NCBI GenBank assembly: GCA_035708205.1
Contig: DASSSY010000006.1
Coordinates: 1 to 64,000, forward strand
Direction of reading: 5' to 3'
DNA length: 64,000 nucleotides
Source of the DNA: DASSSY01 sp035708205
Lineage (GTDB): Bacteria; Bacteroidota; Bacteroidia; Chitinophagales; Chitinophagaceae
Part shown: positions 43,662 through 52,257 of the stretch, in pieces
Layout of the letters: every line of letters begins with the position of its first letter
How positions within the stretch are numbered: position 1 is the stretch's first letter
Notes under the pieces: generated by a model
What the model was told of the DNA's origin: nothing
The model's database searches: none
What the model saw: only the letters and a program-made list of their open reading frames with translations
Position numbers and translations under genes: made by a program

Positions 43662-44408
43662 ATGAATGCTCAGAATGTTCAGAAATATGCCCTGGTGACC
43701 GGTGCCTCAAGAGGCATTGGTAAAGCGGTTGCCTTACGTTTGTCTGAAATGGGCTATGCCTTGTTGATCAATTATAAGGCAAATGAAGCGGCGGCCCTGG
43801 AAACCCTTCGGATGATTGAAGCGCATGGCGGAACAGCCTGCCTGCTGCCTTTTGATGTTGCCGGTAAAGATCATGTTCGTAAGGCGTTGGATCAATGGCA
43901 TGAGGAACATCCCGGCGCGGTTATTGAGGTCCTGGTCAATAATGCCGGTAACCGCCGGGACGCGCTGATGGCGTTTATGGAAGACGAACAATGGTCTTCT
44001 GTTTTAGGCTCGAGCCTGGAAGGCATGTATCATGTGACAAGGCACGTCCTGAAAAACATGCTGCTCAACCGTTATGGGCGCATTATCAATATGGCTTCCC
44101 TTAGCGGCTTGAAAGGGCTGCCGGGACAGGTCAATTATTCGGCGGCAAAGGCGGGGATGATCGGGGCGACAAAGGCTTTGGCGCAGGAAGTGGCCCGGCG
44201 TAACATTACGGTCAATGCCGTCGCGCCGGGCTTTATCCGGACGGACATGACCGGAGATCTTAATGAAACGGAACTGAAAGCCCAGATACCGGCCAATCGT
44301 TTCGGAACGGCTGAAGAAGTGGCGGATCTGGTGGCGTTCCTAGCCTCTTCAAAGGCGGGTTATATTACCGGCCAGGTTATCGGCATCAATGGCGGCCTGT
44401 ACACTTAG
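43662..44408 (+). CDS. fabG: 3-oxoacyl-ACP reductase-like short-chain dehydrogenase (FabG-type)
   Basis: The 248-residue SDR enzyme has the cofactor loop TGASRGIG (13-20), NNAG (93-96), a catalytic Ser in MASLSGLKG, Tyr159-x3-Lys163 (NYSAAKAG), and PGFIRTDMT. FabG reduces 3-oxoacyl-ACP with NADPH in fatty-acid synthesis. Paralogues are common in Bacteroidota, often beside aromatic polyene clusters, so this may not be the housekeeping copy. No acyl-carrier or ketosynthase gene is adjacent. Confidence 0.82.
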   Translation: MNAQNVQKYALVTGASRGIGKAVALRLSEMGYALLINYKANEAAALETLRMIEAHGGTACLLPFDVAGKDHVRKALDQWHEEHPGAVIEVLVNNAGNRRDALMAFMEDEQWSSVLGSSLEGMYHVTRHVLKNMLLNRYGRIINMASLSGLKGLPGQVNYSAAKAGMIGATKALAQEVARRNITVNAVAPGFIRTDMTGDLNETELKAQIPANRFGTAEEVADLVAFLASSKAGYITGQVIGINGGLYT

Positions 44409-44418
44409 TGCCGGTCAT

Positions 44419-44441
44419 CTTCCCGGACCGTATCCGGGAAG
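44419..44441 (+). terminator. Hairpin after fabG
   Basis: CTTCCCGGA and TCCGGGAAG form a perfect 9-bp stem with a 5-nt loop, 10 nt after the fabG stop. There is no T-run, so this is a weak or factor-dependent terminator. Confidence 0.45.
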
Positions 44442-44532
44442 CTCAAGGTATATAGGTCACGTTCATGCCGGAATCTTTTTTCAAAGATAAAAATATTCTT
44501 TACCTTTCCTCTACGGATAACCGATAATAGCC

Positions 44533-46767
44533 ATGGCTGGAAAGAGATTCAATTTTTACCGTTTTCTGCCGGTGCAGCTGTTTCTTCTGCACTTTAGGAA
44601 ATATCAGCTGTTGTTGCTTTTCTGGCTGGTTTTGTTTTCTACGGTTTCGGGAAATTTCATGGCCCACTTTGGCGCAGGATCATTATTCCTGGCACCTGAG
44701 TACCTTGGCCGGATCAGTTGGTTCGGCTTTTTTCTTCTGGGTGGCGCTACGGCCATCTTTACCATGAGCTGGCATATTACCACTTTCATTATCCACAGCA
44801 AAAGAGTGCCGTTTTTGGGGGCTACACGTCATGCTTTTGTCAAGTATTGTTTGAACAATTCCGTTATTCCGCTTATTTATCTTATTACCTACAGCATTTA
44901 CGCCGCTCATTATCTTTATCAAAATGAGAACTATATAGTCATGGGCATTGTGCTGGTGCTTCTGGGGTTTTATATGGGCTATGTGCTCATTTTACTGGCT
45001 TCTTTCCTTTATTTTTTCCGGGTGGACAGGAACATCTTAAAGACCGTTTTGAGCGGCATTGGAAACTTAACGGCGATAAAGGATATCATCCCCTTTGATA
45101 CTCTGGATATCGAAAACGACCAGATATATGCTCATTCCTATCTTAACAGCATGGGACAAATAAGGGTCATAAAGCGCCCTTACCAGTATAATACCCGGTT
45201 TCTGGCGGCAGTGCTTCGCCGGCATCACAGGAATGCCGTTTTTGCCATTGTCATTGCTTATATTCTCCTGCTGATCCTGGGTGTTTTTATGGAGCAGCCG
45301 ATACTCCGGGTCCCGGCGGGCAGCGGGTTTTTATTGCTCTTCAGCATTATTATGGCTTTTGTCGGGTCGTTTAAATATCTTTTGAGGAGTTGGGAAATTA
45401 TCGGCTGGATAACCCTGTTTGCCGTGGTGTCCCTGCTGACCTATAAAGGTGTTTTTGATTTGAGGAGCGTGGCTTACGGGTTAAGCTATTCGGGAAAAGA
45501 ACGTCCGGAATATAGCTATCAAAACCTTTCCCGTGTTTTTGATACCGCCGTCATTGAAAAAGATAAGAAGCAGGAGAAGCAAAGGCTTAATTGCTGGGCA
45601 GGGCTTCAGGGACAGGAACGGCCCGCGATCGTGGTGATCTCGGCAAGCGGCGGCGGTTCCAGGTCTGCTTACTGGACGTTCCGTTGCCTGCAATACGCGG
45701 ACAGCCTGACGGGCGGCCAATTATTTAAACACACGGTATTGATAACGGGCGCTTCCGGCGGTATGATCGGGGCGGCCTTTTGGCGGGCCATCCATACTGA
45801 AAACCTGGATACTCCTCTGAAAAATATTTATAGCCATGAGTTTCAAAAGGATATCGGGGAGGACCTGCTGAATGCCATAGTCTTTTCAATGGCCACCGTG
45901 GATTTTATTTCTCCGTTTAATAAAATTATCGTCAATGGCAATCGTTATGGTAAAGACAGGGGCTATGCCTTTGATCAGGAGTTAGGGCATATTACCGGTG
46001 GTCTGTTGGATAAAACGATTGGCGATTACCAGCGCGTGGTGGCCCGGGGGCGCTCACCAATGATGATCGTTTCGGGAACGATTATCAACGATGGCCGGAA
46101 GCTGATGATGTCTTCACAGCCGATAAGCTACCTGACCCGTGCCGGCTATAATGCCGATGACAAGAAGCCGGTAATTGACGCGGTTGATTTTGGACGGTTC
46201 TTCAGTAAGGAAGATCCGATGAAGCTTAAGTTGGCCAGTGCTTTGCGTATGAGCGCCACTTTTCCAGTTATTCTGCCTGTCGTTAAGCTGCCTGCCCGTC
46301 CGGATATGAATATTATGGATGCCGGGTTAAGGGATAATTATGGTATGGAAACGAGCCTGCGTTACCTTCATAGTCTCAGGACATGGATGCTCAGCCATTG
46401 CGGTAATATCATCTTTCTCCAGATCCGGGACACCAGGGAAGCGCAGCCGGAGGAACCGGACAGTAAGCTCTCGTTCAGAGAGATGATCTCGGACCCCTTA
46501 TTTGCTATTCAGCAGAAATGGAGCTCTTTCCAGACGTTCAGCCAGACTTACCTGCAGGATGATGCCTACGATAACTATCCGGCAGGCAGGTTTCATAAGA
46601 TCATCCTGGAATTTGAACCCAGGAAGAAAGAGCGTAACGTAGCGCTGAATTTCCATTTGTCGGATCAGGATAAAAAAGAATTATTGCAATCGGTTTATGG
46701 TGCCGGTAATCAAAAGGCTTTTGCCAGGTTACAGGTGCTGCTGCAACAGGTGAGATCCGAGCATTAG
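44533..46767 (+). CDS. Membrane-anchored patatin-like phospholipase
   Basis: The 744-residue protein has a multi-helix membrane domain in its first 300 residues (about seven spans). A patatin domain follows: an oxyanion-type Gly-rich loop (ISASGGGSRSAYW), nucleophile S408 in TGASGGMIG, and the catalytic Asp at about D596 in MDAGLRDNYG. Patatin enzymes hydrolyse acyl lipids. The domain is more widely spaced than in plant patatin, with an insertion of about 190 residues between Ser and Asp. The active site would face the cytoplasm if the number of spans is even. It is transcribed alone. Confidence 0.82.
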   Translation: MAGKRFNFYRFLPVQLFLLHFRKYQLLLLFWLVLFSTVSGNFMAHFGAGSLFLAPEYLGRISWFGFFLLGGATAIFTMSWHITTFIIHSKRVPFLGATRHAFVKYCLNNSVIPLIYLITYSIYAAHYLYQNENYIVMGIVLVLLGFYMGYVLILLASFLYFFRVDRNILKTVLSGIGNLTAIKDIIPFDTLDIENDQIYAHSYLNSMGQIRVIKRPYQYNTRFLAAVLRRHHRNAVFAIVIAYILLLILGVFMEQPILRVPAGSGFLLLFSIIMAFVGSFKYLLRSWEIIGWITLFAVVSLLTYKGVFDLRSVAYGLSYSGKERPEYSYQNLSRVFDTAVIEKDKKQEKQRLNCWAGLQGQERPAIVVISASGGGSRSAYWTFRCLQYADSLTGGQLFKHTVLITGASGGMIGAAFWRAIHTENLDTPLKNIYSHEFQKDIGEDLLNAIVFSMATVDFISPFNKIIVNGNRYGKDRGYAFDQELGHITGGLLDKTIGDYQRVVARGRSPMMIVSGTIINDGRKLMMSSQPISYLTRAGYNADDKKPVIDAVDFGRFFSKEDPMKLKLASALRMSATFPVILPVVKLPARPDMNIMDAGLRDNYGMETSLRYLHSLRTWMLSHCGNIIFLQIRDTREAQPEEPDSKLSFREMISDPLFAIQQKWSSFQTFSQTYLQDDAYDNYPAGRFHKIILEFEPRKKERNVALNFHLSDQDKKELLQSVYGAGNQKAFARLQVLLQQVRSEH

Positions 46768-47114
46768 CGGGAATATCCGGCCGTAAAAACCTAAGGCGGG
46801 CAGGCCGGTGAACGTCCATGGCCGGTATGATCTTCGGCATTCATTTTGGATCCGGCCAGTTTAATCTTCCTCCGGATAACGGTACTTTAGGGGCGTTCTT
46901 GAATGAAACCGGGAAGGGCCGGGTTTAAATCGGCAGGCGATTGTCAGCATTGGTACCCCGAGGATACAAATACGAACGTCCCGGAATTTCTCCATACCCT
47001 GCAATTGTTAACGGAATAAATATTACCTTCGCAGATTAGTGCCTGACGGTAAAGCACACCATAAGGCCTTACATTATTTTTCTTACTTTTAACAATAAAA
47101 TCACAAATAAATAC
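46768..47114. other. Gap between the patatin gene and rny
   Basis: No convincing gene is present. One 33-codon frame from ATG 46826 (starting MIFGIHFGSGQFNLPP) looks protein-like but has no support. A promoter-like TACCTTCG at about 47024 is one base from consensus and could serve rny. Confidence 0.35.
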
Positions 47115-48725
47115 ATGGAATCAGCAACAATAATATCCACAATCATAGCGGTCGCGGCATTGGTGGTAGGTATTTTACTAGGAAAAGTCATCTTTTCCAA
47201 AAAATCGGAGCATCTGGTCAGGGAAGCGGAAGAAAAGGCGTTGAAAATCGAACAGAAAGCCGAAGAAGATGCCCGGAAGATTAAAGAAGACGCTAAGGAA
47301 AACGCACAGACCCTTAAGGAAAAGAAGATATTGGAAGCTAAAGAAAAATTCCTTCAACTAAAAGCGGAGCACGAGAAAGAAACCAACCAGAAAAACCAAA
47401 AGCTCGCCGAAGCTGAAAACCGCCTTCGCCAGAAAGAACAGTCGTTTACAGACAAAAACCATCAGCTTCAGAAGCAGATTAATGAGAATATGGCCTTGAA
47501 AACTGAGCTGGACAAACAATTGGAAGTGGCCAATATCAAACGTGGCGAACTGGAGAAATTCCAGGAAGAGCATATCCGGAAATTAGAAAAGGTTTCCAAC
47601 CTTAGCGCCGAAGAGGCTAAAGGCGAATTGATGGAAGCCATGAAGGAAGAAGCGCGTACCAAGGCCATGGCCCATATCAAGGAGATTGTAGAGGAGGCGA
47701 AAATTAACGCCAATAAAGAAGCCAAGAAAATTGTCATTCAAAGCATTCAGCGCCTGGCTGCCGAGCAGGCCATTGAGAACGCCATTACGGTGTTTAACCT
47801 GGAAAGTGATGAGATTAAAGGACAGATCATCGGTCGCGAAGGCAGGAATATCCGTGCCATTGAAGCCGCAACGGGTGTTGACCTGATTATTGACGATACT
47901 CCCGAGGCTATCGTGTTAAGCTGCTTTGATCCCTTAAGAAGAGAAATCGCCCGGTTGTCTTTACAAAGGCTGGTGCAGGACGGCCGTATTCATCCTGCCC
48001 GTATTGAAGAAGTGGTTGAAAAGACCAAAAAGCAGATCGAAGACCAGGTCATGGAAATCGGCGAACGCACCATCATCGAGCTGGGTATCCACGGTTTGCA
48101 TAAAGACCTGGTGCGTATGGTGGGGAAAATGCGTTTCCGCTCTTCTTACGGCCAGAACCTGCTGATGCACTCCAAAGAAACGGCCAACCTTTGCGGCATT
48201 ATGGCTGCGGAATTAGGGCTGGGCCAGAAAATCGGCAAATTGGCCAAACGCGCCGGCCTGCTGCACGATATCGGAAAAGTCCCGGACGACCAGTCTGAAT
48301 TAAGCCATGCTTTGCTGGGCGCAAAGCTAGCGGAAGCCTGCGGGGAGCACCCCGCCATCGTAAACGCCATTGGCGCGCATCACGATGAAATGGAAATGAC
48401 CTATATCATTTCTCCGATCATCCAGGCCTGCGATGCTATCAGCGGCGCCCGCCCCGGCGCCCGCAGGGAAATCATGCAAAGTTACTTACAGCGCATTAAA
48501 GACCTGGAAACCCTGGCTATTGGCTATGACGGCGTGGAAAAGGCTTATGCCATCCAGGCCGGTCGTGAGCTGAGGGTTATTGTCGGCGCCGATAAGATTT
48601 CGGATGCGGACAGCGATCGTTTAAGTTTTGAGATTGCCGAAAAGATCCAAAAAGAAATGCAATATCCCGGCCAGATCAAAGTGACCGTTATCCGTGAAAA
48701 ACGCGCGGTGAATGTGGCCCGGTAA
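47115..48725 (+). CDS. rny: Ribonuclease Y
   Basis: The 536-residue protein has the RNase Y order: an N-terminal membrane helix (IISTIIAVAALVVGILLG), a long charged coiled coil (about 35-200), a KH domain (IIGREGRNIRAIEAATG, DLIIDD), and an HD domain with H384-D385 (GLLHDIGK) and HSKETANL. It is a membrane-bound endonuclease that begins mRNA decay. A stem-loop terminator follows the gene. Confidence 0.95.
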   Translation: MESATIISTIIAVAALVVGILLGKVIFSKKSEHLVREAEEKALKIEQKAEEDARKIKEDAKENAQTLKEKKILEAKEKFLQLKAEHEKETNQKNQKLAEAENRLRQKEQSFTDKNHQLQKQINENMALKTELDKQLEVANIKRGELEKFQEEHIRKLEKVSNLSAEEAKGELMEAMKEEARTKAMAHIKEIVEEAKINANKEAKKIVIQSIQRLAAEQAIENAITVFNLESDEIKGQIIGREGRNIRAIEAATGVDLIIDDTPEAIVLSCFDPLRREIARLSLQRLVQDGRIHPARIEEVVEKTKKQIEDQVMEIGERTIIELGIHGLHKDLVRMVGKMRFRSSYGQNLLMHSKETANLCGIMAAELGLGQKIGKLAKRAGLLHDIGKVPDDQSELSHALLGAKLAEACGEHPAIVNAIGAHHDEMEMTYIISPIIQACDAISGARPGARREIMQSYLQRIKDLETLAIGYDGVEKAYAIQAGRELRVIVGADKISDADSDRLSFEIAEKIQKEMQYPGQIKVTVIREKRAVNVAR

Positions 48726-48735
48726 ATGAATTTGG

Positions 48736-48774
48736 AAAGGACCTCCCAGCCAGTATGCTGCCGGAGGTCTTTTT
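48736..48774 (+). terminator. Intrinsic terminator after rny
   Basis: AAAGGACCTCC pairs with GGAGGTCTTTT (11 bp with one G-U pair), enclosing a smaller CAGC/GCTG stem, and runs into TTTTTATTTTA. Confidence 0.85.
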
Positions 48775-48825
48775 ATTTTATAAGCCGGATCAGTCGGTTT
48801 CCGTTGTCATCAAAAACTATCCAGC

Positions 48826-49398
48826 ATGAGGTCCATTATTATTTTTGCCTCCGGCCAGGGCAGCAACGCCGCGGCCATTATCCAATATTTCAAGCCTCGT
48901 CCCGAAGTAAGGATCAGGGCCATTGTTTGCAATAATCCCCAAGCCGGTGTGATTCAGTTGGCGGAACAGCAGGGCATTCCCTGTTTAATGACGGACAGGG
49001 CGATGTTTAAAAGCGAGGCCCTGGCAGAACAGCTCAGGGAGCTGGGGCCCGATCTCGTTGTCTTAGCCGGTTTCCTATGGAAAATTCCCGGATCGCTTAT
49101 CCGTGCCTTCCCTCATAAGATCATTAACCTGCATCCCGCATTATTGCCCAAATATGGCGGAAAGGGGATGTACGGCCGTTATGTACATGAAGCCGTTAAA
49201 GCAGCCGGAGAGAAGGAAAGCGGCATTACCATACATTTGGTAAATGAAAATTACGACGAAGGCGCTGTCCTGCTCCAGGCATACTGCCCGGTACGATCGG
49301 CCGATACCCCCGATGATATTGCCCGGCGTATCCATCACTTGGAGCATTTTTATCTGCCCAGGTTGATCGATTTCCTGTTGTTCCATGAACGCCCGTAA
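48826..49398 (+). CDS. purN: Phosphoribosylglycinamide formyltransferase PurN
   Basis: The 190-residue enzyme has the GART motifs IIIFASGQGSNAAAI, NNPQAGVIQLA, VVLAGFLWKIP, NLHPALLPKYGGKGMYG and ITIHLVNENYDEGAVLLQ (catalytic Asp in NYDEG). It transfers the formyl group from 10-formyl-THF to GAR in purine synthesis. It stands alone between the rny terminator and a hairpin at 49463. Confidence 0.94.
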   Translation: MRSIIIFASGQGSNAAAIIQYFKPRPEVRIRAIVCNNPQAGVIQLAEQQGIPCLMTDRAMFKSEALAEQLRELGPDLVVLAGFLWKIPGSLIRAFPHKIINLHPALLPKYGGKGMYGRYVHEAVKAAGEKESGITIHLVNENYDEGAVLLQAYCPVRSADTPDDIARRIHHLEHFYLPRLIDFLLFHERP

Positions 49399-49462
49399 GC
49401 CGGCGCCATATATCCGGATGCACGGTTATCAAAATATACCCCGTAGGATCTCAAGATCATGC

Positions 49463-49500
49463 GGGCGGAAAGGCAGGCGTTAAACAAAGCCTGACCGCCC
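49463..49500 (+). terminator. Hairpin after purN
   Basis: A two-part stem: GGGCGG with CCGCCC outside and CAGGC with GCCTG inside, with an asymmetric internal loop. It lies 65 nt after the purN stop. No T-run follows. Confidence 0.45.
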
Positions 49501-49528
49501 TGTACGTCCGTTGCATTCAGGCATTATA

Positions 49529-49559
49529 TTTGATGTCATAGGGTAATTGACTATCTTTG
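49529..49559 (+). promoter_or_regulatory. Promoter of the LysM-protein gene
   Basis: TTTG (49529-49532), 19 nt, TATCTTTG (49552-49559): exact Bacteroidota consensus and spacing. It lies across the ATG-less upstream part of the open frame and so fixes the start at ATG 49577, with a leader of about 12 nt. Confidence 0.7.
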
Positions 49560-49576
49560 AATGCAAATTTATCAAT

Positions 49577-50473
49577 ATGTCCTTACGTTATCGTATTTTT
49601 TCGTCGATCATATTAATATTGTTTTTTAGCCCTTTGGCTGGTTTGGCGCAACCAGATACCATTTGGGTACAAGGTCAGGCGAAGGAAGCTTACATTCGTC
49701 ATATTGTAGGGCATGGGGAGACCCTGTTCATGCTGGCCGCCAGGTTTCACGCGCCAGCCGCCGCGGTGGCCGGATTGAACGATATGAACTACCAGGAGGG
49801 GCTTCCCGAAGGCAGTATTTTTAAAATTCCCCTGGGCAAATATAACTACCTGAGGATCAACTCAGTTGTAGAAAGCCGCCCGATTTACTATAAAGTACAG
49901 GAAGGGCAAAGATTAAAATCCGTCAGCAGGCTGTTCCATATTGCTCAAGGCACTATTCAGCGCTGGAATAAATTACCTATGCCGGAAGTCTTTGCCGGCC
50001 AGGTGTTGCAGGTTGGCTGGGTACAGTTTGATTCCACCCAGGTGCCCTTTGCCATATCACCCGAAGCAGAGCATAAAATTGTTGTTAAAGCTGTAAGAGC
50101 ACCTTCCATAGCCAACGATACCGACAATGATAATAACGGTCCCGGAGAAAGCGGGAGTAGCCTGGCTTTGGGCGCACAGTTCCATGAGGCCAAGCAGGGA
50201 AAGGATCTCCAGGAGACTTCAGGGGCGACCGTCTTTTTCACCATCAAATCCAAGCTGGCGAAAGGTGTTTATTATGCCTTTTTTGATGCTGCGCCCAGGG
50301 GAAGCATTATCAGTATTTACAATCCATCGGGTCAGAAATACATTTATGCAAAGGTTATCGGCCCCCTGCCGAAGATCAGTAAATACCACAATGCTGTGCT
50401 GGGACTGAGCGCTAACGCCGCTAAGGATTTGAATGCGAAAACCCCGAGGATATTTTGTAAGATAAAATATTAA
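49577..50473 (+). CDS. Secreted LysM-domain protein
   Basis: From ATG 49577 the product is 298 residues with a signal peptide (SLRYRIFSSIILILFFSP to LAQ). Two LysM-like modules follow: HIVGHGETLFMLAARFHAPA at about 42 and YYKVQEGQRLKSVSRLFHI at about 100, each ending in IFKIPLG or VLQVGW. The C-terminal part (SKLAKGVYYAFFDAAPRGSI, VIGPLPKI) resembles a double-psi beta-barrel of the kind found in RlpA. It is probably a periplasmic or surface protein that binds peptidoglycan. The gene is followed 18 nt later by an esterase gene. Confidence 0.82.
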   Translation: MSLRYRIFSSIILILFFSPLAGLAQPDTIWVQGQAKEAYIRHIVGHGETLFMLAARFHAPAAAVAGLNDMNYQEGLPEGSIFKIPLGKYNYLRINSVVESRPIYYKVQEGQRLKSVSRLFHIAQGTIQRWNKLPMPEVFAGQVLQVGWVQFDSTQVPFAISPEAEHKIVVKAVRAPSIANDTDNDNNGPGESGSSLALGAQFHEAKQGKDLQETSGATVFFTIKSKLAKGVYYAFFDAAPRGSIISIYNPSGQKYIYAKVIGPLPKISKYHNAVLGLSANAAKDLNAKTPRIFCKIKY

Positions 50474-50491
50474 GTTTAAAGTCAACCGGTT

Positions 50492-51379
50492 ATGAGCGCT
50501 GTTAAGCAACCACTTTCGTTCCCGCGAATGGTCCGTTTTCTGGCCGGCCTGCTGGCGGCCACCCTGTCGCTTACCGCCCGTGCGCAAAGCGGAACGCCAT
50601 TGTGTATCGGCAAAACAATTTTGCTTCCTTCAAAAATCCTGGAGGAAACGAGGACGATCAACATTTCCCTCCCCGAAGGTTATGATTCGTCGGATACGCT
50701 CAGCTACCCGGTGGTGTATGTCCTGGACGGGGGCATTGACGAAGATTTTCTGCATATCCTCGGCCTGGTACGGTATAATGCCACCGCATGGGTCAACCGG
50801 TTTCCGAAATCAATTGTTGTGGGCATTCAGAACAGCAACCGGCAAAGGGATTTTACATTTGCCGTGCCGAACCTGGATTTCCTCAGGAAAGTGGGTTATT
50901 CCGAAAAGGATGTTACGGCATATGGCGGATCCGCTCATTTCATCAGCTTTATTGAAAAGGAACTACAACCTTTTATCCGGTCTGCCTACAAAACGGATGG
51001 TCATAAGACGATTATCGGCGAATCCCTGGCCGGGTTGCTGGCAACGGAAATATTGCTGAAGCAGCCCGCCCTGTTTAATACCTATATTATTGTCAGTCCC
51101 AGCTTATGGTGGGGTGATGAGGTTTTGCTCCGGCAGGCGGACAGCTTATTGGCCGCTAATGTTCACCAGGGGATAAGGGTATATGTGGGAACGCCGGCCA
51201 AAGAAGATTCCCGGTTCATGTATGAGGATGCCAAAGCGCTTTATAAACATTTGAAACGAAACGGGAATATAAGCGTTTATTTTGATTATCTGCCCGGTGA
51301 AACCCATGCCACGGTTCTACACCAGGCGGTCTATAATGCCTTTATGCGCCTTGATGACCAAAAGGGCAGCGCGCAATGA
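50492..51379 (+). CDS. Secreted alpha/beta-hydrolase, esterase D/IroE-like
   Basis: The 295-residue protein has a signal peptide (MVRFLAGLLAATLSLTARAQ within the first 32 residues) and the putative-esterase fold: RTINISLPEGY, YPVVYVLDGG, the nucleophile elbow GESLAG and PSLWWGDEVLL. The catalytic His is probably in GETHATVLH near the end. Relatives hydrolyse siderophore or feruloyl esters; the substrate here is unknown. It is probably co-transcribed with the LysM gene. Confidence 0.82.
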   Translation: MSAVKQPLSFPRMVRFLAGLLAATLSLTARAQSGTPLCIGKTILLPSKILEETRTINISLPEGYDSSDTLSYPVVYVLDGGIDEDFLHILGLVRYNATAWVNRFPKSIVVGIQNSNRQRDFTFAVPNLDFLRKVGYSEKDVTAYGGSAHFISFIEKELQPFIRSAYKTDGHKTIIGESLAGLLATEILLKQPALFNTYIIVSPSLWWGDEVLLRQADSLLAANVHQGIRVYVGTPAKEDSRFMYEDAKALYKHLKRNGNISVYFDYLPGETHATVLHQAVYNAFMRLDDQKGSAQ

Positions 51380-51672
51380 TCCCGGTCATTGGCTACCCGT
51401 CACCTTATCATTTCATCACCTTATCACCTCGGCGGACACAGGACAGGTTGTTTACGGATCTCTTTATGCGCGCATAGCAGCTTGTGAGCAAAGCGGATTG
51501 GCGGTCTTTCAACCGGCATTTCCCGTTGAACGTCAGTTTCTTTTGCCGTTTACCGAAAAAAATCAACCGTTAATCGACAAAATCAACGATTTGGTATAAA
51601 ACTGTTTTTTAAGCCTTTTAAGCCATCCTACTTTTGCTGGAAATGTTAAAACTAAACAAGAGTTTAATTTTA
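51380..51672. other. Gap with a possible coding remnant
   Basis: Between the esterase and the marR promoter, the plus strand reads GLAVFQPAFPVERQFLLPFT then EKNQPLIDKINDLV before a TAA at 51597. This resembles the C-terminal end of a solute-binding (SBP_bac_3-like) protein without its upstream part. It may be a gene remnant. Nothing else is visible. Confidence 0.3.
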
Positions 51673-51704
51673 TTTGGTTGATATATCAACAGTATTTAAT
51701 TTTG
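51673..51704 (+). promoter_or_regulatory. marR promoter with embedded palindromic operator
   Basis: TTTG (51673-51676), 20 nt, TAATTTTG (51697-51704) is a consensus promoter. The perfect 14-bp palindrome GTTGATATATCAAC (51677-51690) fills the spacer directly after the -33 element. ATG 51709 is 5 nt after the -7 element, so the mRNA would be leaderless. Confidence 0.78.
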
Positions 51705-51708
51705 CGGC

Positions 51709-52218
51709 ATGAAAAAGGAAAAGCTGGTGAAGGAAGTGGCGCCTGACCGTTGCGAATTATTGGAAAACAAGCTTATTGAGAAGAAAAATCAATCTTTAAT
51801 TTTTCAGTTTCACCATATTCACAACATCATGTTTCGTGTGGCCAATAAAATGATTAACGCATCGGCTGTCCCTGTAAAGATGGAGCAGTTGCCGGTGTTG
51901 ATGACCTTATTTTATTTTAAGGCGCAATCCCAGCAATCGGTGGCCAATCATATCAACCGGGATAAATCATCGGTTTTGAGAACGGCCCAGGCCCTGGAAA
52001 AAAAAGGATTGCTGGCGTTCACAAAAGATGAAAAAGACGCCCGCAGAAAAGTGCTGGCACTTACTGAGACCGGGAAATTTGTGGCCATACAGGTGGAAGA
52101 TCTGGTCCGGGACATAGAAAAGGAAATCGGCGCCGCTTTGTCTGACCGGCCTAAAAGTGAATTATTGGAAATCTTAAAACAGTCCGCCGCTAAGCTGGAG
52201 GATCTGGCTAATAGTTGA
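51709..52218 (+). CDS. MarR-family repressor of the efflux operon
   Basis: This 169-residue protein has a MarR winged helix: KMEQLPVLMTLFYFKAQSQQ, SVANHINRDKSSVLRTAQAL (recognition helix), EKKGLLAFTKDEKDARRKVL (wing) and LTETGK. MarR dimers bind palindromes and release them when they bind small molecules. Two nearly identical 14-bp palindromes flank the gene, one in its promoter and one over its stop codon before tolC. Inference: it represses itself and the TolC/HlyD/RND genes that follow in the same direction. Confidence 0.9.
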   Translation: MKKEKLVKEVAPDRCELLENKLIEKKNQSLIFQFHHIHNIMFRVANKMINASAVPVKMEQLPVLMTLFYFKAQSQQSVANHINRDKSSVLRTAQALEKKGLLAFTKDEKDARRKVLALTETGKFVAIQVEDLVRDIEKEIGAALSDRPKSELLEILKQSAAKLEDLANS

Positions 52219-52227
52219 TTAATCAAC
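52214..52227 (+). promoter_or_regulatory. Second MarR-type operator, over the marR stop codon
   Basis: GTTGATTAATCAAC is a perfect 14-bp palindrome differing only in the central two bases from the one at 51677. The TGA stop of marR lies inside it, and tolC starts 31 nt further on. Confidence 0.68.
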
Positions 52228-52257
52228 AATATAAATTTCAAAAATAGAACAACAACA

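Noticed and set aside
51282..51599. 105-codon open frame overlapping the esterase end
   Set aside because: Its first third lies inside the esterase gene in another frame. Only the last part looks protein-like and is noted as a possible remnant, not a gene.
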